From positions 186,001 through 250,000 of the forward strand of contig NZ_JAPNTZ010000009.1 of NCBI RefSeq assembly GCF_026626335.1: a stretch of 64,000 nt of DNA, in the 5' to 3' direction. The notes under the pieces are model-generated. The model did not search any database. It was not told the DNA's origin and worked only from the letters and a program-made list of their open reading frames with translations. Positions 61,505 to 64,000 of this stretch are shown here, piece after piece (positions within the stretch are counted from its first letter, which is position 1; each line of letters begins with the position of its first letter). Source of the stretch: Paractinoplanes pyxinae. GTDB lineage: Bacteria > Actinomycetota > Actinomycetes > Mycobacteriales > Micromonosporaceae. The position numbers were made by a program, and so were the translations under genes.

Positions 61505-62506
61505 ATGACGGCGCGTGGCGCCGCCGGGATCGCGGTTGCGGTGATCGGGATCCTGCTCGCCTGCGCCGCGCTGATCAGCCTGCCCGGTGCAGGCACGGCG
61601 ACAACGAGCTGCCTGACGGCCTCCGGCACTACACCGGACGAAGAAGCCCATTCCGGGCCGGGCCCGGTCGGGATCTGGAGTGCCGACCAGATCGCCAACG
61701 CGGCCGTCATCGTCACCGTCGGCCAGCGCATGCAGTTCCCGGCCCGCGGCTGGGTGATCGCGGTCGCGGCCGCCATGCAGGAATCCTCGCTGATCAACAC
61801 ACCGAGCGGGGACCGCGACTCGGTCGGACTGTTCCAGCAGCGCCCATCACAAGGCTGGGGAACACCGGAACAGCTGAGAGATCCGCACTACGCGGCGAGC
61901 AGGTTCTACACCAAGCTGCTGACGACCCCCGGCTGGCACAGCATGCCGCTGGCCCGCGCCGCCCAGCACGTCCAGCGCAGCGGATACCCGCAGGCCTACG
62001 CGAAGTGGGAACCGGACGCCGTCCGGGTCATCGCCGCGGTCACCGCGGCACACCACCGCTGCGCCGCGCTGGCGATAGCGGCGGCACCCGCGGCGCGTAA
62101 CCCCGATGGCTCCTGGCCACAGCAGCAGTGCAGCATCCGCCCGGACCCGACCACCGGAGCCGGCTGCATCACCCCTCGCCTCTACCACCTCGTCCAGCAA
62201 GCCGCCGCAGCTGGTTTCCCGCCGCCGGGCTGCTACCGCGTCGATGATCACGGCGAGCACCCCACCGGCCAGGCCTGCGACTGGATGATGACCGGCGGCC
62301 GGGAAGCCTCCGGCCTGCAGAAGGCCCACGGCGACGCGATGGCCGCGTGGGTGGTCGCCAACGCCGACCGGCTCGGCATCCGCTACGTCATCTGGTTCCG
62401 CATGATCTGGACACCCGACGACGGCTGGCACCCCTACAACAACCCGTACGGCGGCAACGACCCGTCCGGCTGGCACACCAACCACGTCCACATCAGCGTC
62501 CGCTGA
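61505..62506 (+). CDS. Cell-wall hydrolase of the conjugation module
   Basis: 333 residues from ATG 61505. A signal or TM segment (GIAVAVIGILLACAALISL). The middle (VAAAMQESSLINTPSGDRDS, SVGLFQQRPSQGWGTPEQL) resembles lytic transglycosylase-type domains, with Glu in MQESS. The C-terminal half (QQAAAAGFPPPGCYRVDDH, ACDWMMTGGRE, WHTNHVHISVR) matches the ARB_07466-like/peptidase-M15-like fold with His residues for metal. It probably opens the peptidoglycan for the transfer channel, as VirB1-type enzymes do. Frame intact. Confidence 0.82.
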   Translation: MTARGAAGIAVAVIGILLACAALISLPGAGTATTSCLTASGTTPDEEAHSGPGPVGIWSADQIANAAVIVTVGQRMQFPARGWVIAVAAAMQESSLINTPSGDRDSVGLFQQRPSQGWGTPEQLRDPHYAASRFYTKLLTTPGWHSMPLARAAQHVQRSGYPQAYAKWEPDAVRVIAAVTAAHHRCAALAIAAAPAARNPDGSWPQQQCSIRPDPTTGAGCITPRLYHLVQQAAAAGFPPPGCYRVDDHGEHPTGQACDWMMTGGREASGLQKAHGDAMAAWVVANADRLGIRYVIWFRMIWTPDDGWHPYNNPYGGNDPSGWHTNHVHISVR

Positions 62507-62684
62507 CCCCGCCCGCCGCGCGCCGAGCCGCACCACCCCACCCCACCGGCGAGCAGACCCGAAACGGCGCAGAACCCGACTGACGCCACCGTCACTTCCC
62601 CATCGAAAGCACTTGATTCCTTCGCCCACTGAAGCGTGGATCAGTGCACCCGCAAACCCACATACCCCCTGAGGAAGGGACTCC

Positions 62685-63515
62685 ATGACCATCACCGGCA
62701 ACCACCCCGACACGGCAGAACCGGCACACACCGCCTTCCGTGTCCTGGCCGCCCTGGCCGACCTGCACGAGGCCACCGCCGCCACCATCGCCGCGACCTG
62801 CGGCATCGCCTACTCCACCGTCACCCCGAAGCTGCGCGCCTGGCAGGAGTCCGGGCACGCCGAACGATTCCGCAGCAACGACAACCAGACACTGTGGCAG
62901 CTGACCGCCGCCGGCCGCGCCGCCACCAGCCGTCCCACCGATGCAACACCTGCCATCCCGCCCGACCCGGACGGACCACCGACACCCGACACACCCGACG
63001 ACCTTGTCCGGGGAAGAAAGACCCCCGAACCACCTGCCGGTGCCGAGCCCAGCGAGACGCCCGGGCCGGACAACCCCAACCCCGGCCCTGATGCGGACAG
63101 CGCCAGGCGTCCAGCGGTACCGGTCGACACACCTGAGGCCAACACGAGCATCGACGCCACCACCCAGACGCCGGCGCCGAGCCCGAACGAATCTCCAGGC
63201 AACGCTGACGAGGGCAACGCCGGCCACGACGGCAACCACCCCGCCGCCGAGCCGGAGGACTTCGCTGTGCCGCAACGGCGGTCCTCGGGCTCGCTGCGCG
63301 ACGCGATCCTGACCGCCCTGCGCGACCATCCCGGCCGCGGGCTCAAGGTCGCTGAGCTGTGCAGGCTGATCGACGCGGCGAACCGCGACACCGGCGCGAA
63401 GAAAGCCAGCGCGGGGGCGGTATCCAACGCGGCCCACAAACTCGTCGCCATCGGCAGCGCCGCTCTGATGGCAGAGAAACCCGCCACCTTCAGCCACCTA
63501 CCGGCTGACGGCTGA
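62685..63515 (+). CDS. Protein with two winged-helix domains and a Pro-rich linker
   Basis: 276 residues from ATG 62685 (GAGGAAGGG upstream). Residues 1-85 form a MarR-like winged helix (AFRVLAALADLHEATAATIA, AYSTVTPKLRAWQESGHAER). Residues 90-190 are Pro/Asp/Thr/Asn-rich and disordered. The end is a second winged helix: LRDAILTALRDHPGRGLKVA, LCRLIDAANRDTG and SAGAVSNAAHKLVAIGSAAL. Two DNA-binding ends on a long tether could bridge two sites. It is likely a regulator of the element. Confidence 0.7.
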   Translation: MTITGNHPDTAEPAHTAFRVLAALADLHEATAATIAATCGIAYSTVTPKLRAWQESGHAERFRSNDNQTLWQLTAAGRAATSRPTDATPAIPPDPDGPPTPDTPDDLVRGRKTPEPPAGAEPSETPGPDNPNPGPDADSARRPAVPVDTPEANTSIDATTQTPAPSPNESPGNADEGNAGHDGNHPAAEPEDFAVPQRRSSGSLRDAILTALRDHPGRGLKVAELCRLIDAANRDTGAKKASAGAVSNAAHKLVAIGSAALMAEKPATFSHLPADG

Positions 63516-63613
63516 CCCGGCCCGGTACCCATCCGCCAGCCCGGAGGCAGGCGTCGAACGGCCAAGAACCACGCCCACCCCCGGTGCTCCTTACATGCGA
63601 AGGAGCTTTGTCA

Positions 63614-64000
63614 GTGTCTCCCATCCTGGAAGTAATCGTCACCGCCTGCGGCGGGGTCCTCGCAGGCTTGGCCGCCGCCGGGCCGCTGGTCTGGCACCGG
63701 CAGCGCCTGCTCAACCGCTGGCGATACCTGGCCCACCGCGACGACACCACCGGCCTGCCCAACCGGCGCGCCCTGCTGAGCGCCCTGGAACGCGCGTTAC
63801 GCACCGCGAACGGGCCTGGGGTCGGCCTGATCGTGCTCGACCTCGACGGGTTCAAAGCCATCAACGACCAGTACGGCCATCAGGCCGGCAACGAAGTGCT
63901 CACCGCGGTCGGGCGGCGCCTGAGCGCACTCATCGATCCTGTTGCGCTGGCCGCCCGGCTCTCCGGCGACGAGTTCGCGCTGCTGGTCACCGGCGACACC
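63614..64000 (+). CDS. GGDEF-domain protein, 5-prime part only
   Basis: GTG 63614 (AAGGAG at 63599-63604). A TM segment (VIVTACGGVLAGLAAAGPLV) is followed by the diguanylate-cyclase start DTTGLPNRRALLSALERALR, VGLIVLDLDGFKAINDQYGH and the signature region ARLSGDEFALLVTG, in which the first Gly of GGDEF is Ser. The window ends inside the domain. SGDEF proteins can be active. It would make or sense cyclic di-GMP, so the element may alter the host signalling network. Confidence 0.85.
   Translation, partial: MSPILEVIVTACGGVLAGLAAAGPLVWHRQRLLNRWRYLAHRDDTTGLPNRRALLSALERALRTANGPGVGLIVLDLDGFKAINDQYGHQAGNEVLTAVGRRLSALIDPVALAARLSGDEFALLVTGDT

Overview
The window is high-GC actinomycete DNA. GTG starts are frequent, 4-base stop/start overlaps (ATGA or GTGA) are common, and the gene families (Lsr2, GPP34, the DUF574 S-adenosyl methyltransferase, Replic_Relax, PrgI) are actinobacterial. 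The style fits Micromonosporaceae, but that placement is inference. No rRNA, tRNA or CRISPR array was seen. Almost everything here is accessory DNA.

Region 1 (1-9.6 kb) is a scar zone. It holds two broken IS110 transposases, a lone SUKH-type immunity-like gene, fragments of other genes, a two-gene secreted/membrane pair, and an IS701-type element (perfect 19-bp inverted repeats) abutted by an IS630-type element that duplicated TA. A disrupted phosphotransferase follows. Region 2 (9.6-17.8 kb) holds XRE-type regulators with TPR-like tails, two kinase-like phosphotransferases, an HD-domain protein, a GNAT and several remnants.

Region 3 (17.8-32.2 kb) is the most interesting part. It starts with a GPP34-type protein, an APC permease and two GNAT acetyltransferases. 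A long, tightly coupled gene string (21.7-32.2 kb) follows: a second APC permease, an unknown 299-residue protein, a pyridoxal-phosphate histidine-decarboxylase-like enzyme, three unrecognised proteins, a DUF574 methyltransferase, a third GNAT, two small membrane proteins and a winged-helix/FMN-reductase-like protein. Four ORFs of 18-35 codons sit between these genes, each joined on both sides by 4-base overlaps. I cannot match this combination to a described pathway. A histidine-derived amine that is transported, acetylated and methylated is a reasonable working idea.

Region 4 (32.5-64 kb) is most of an integrative conjugative element. It has a tyrosine integrase, an excisionase-like gene, an orphan DNA-modification operon (a degenerate methyltransferase-like protein, an N4/N6 methyltransferase, a PP-loop protein and a C5-cytosine methyltransferase), a type IV secretion operon (pilin-like, VirB6/TrbL-like, PrgI/VirB3-like, VirB4, coupling ATPase), a replication-relaxation protein, an NAD(P)/FAD oxidoreductase, an Lsr2-like protein, a cell-wall hydrolase, a double winged-helix protein and the start of a GGDEF protein. 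A 5.6-kb segment (42.8-48.4 kb) bounded by inverted 44-bp repeats carries a CadD-like transporter, AraC regulators, a STAS protein and an IS21 remnant, and appears inserted into the element. A near-identical 37-bp element precedes both the methylase operon and the secretion operon, and TGTCAG/CTGACA palindromes recur in the intergenic spaces.

Many otherwise intact genes are broken by one base, usually a missing base in a short homopolymer. This pattern suggests residual sequencing indels at least as strongly as real decay. Genes affected are listed as frameshifted and should be checked against reads before being called dead.
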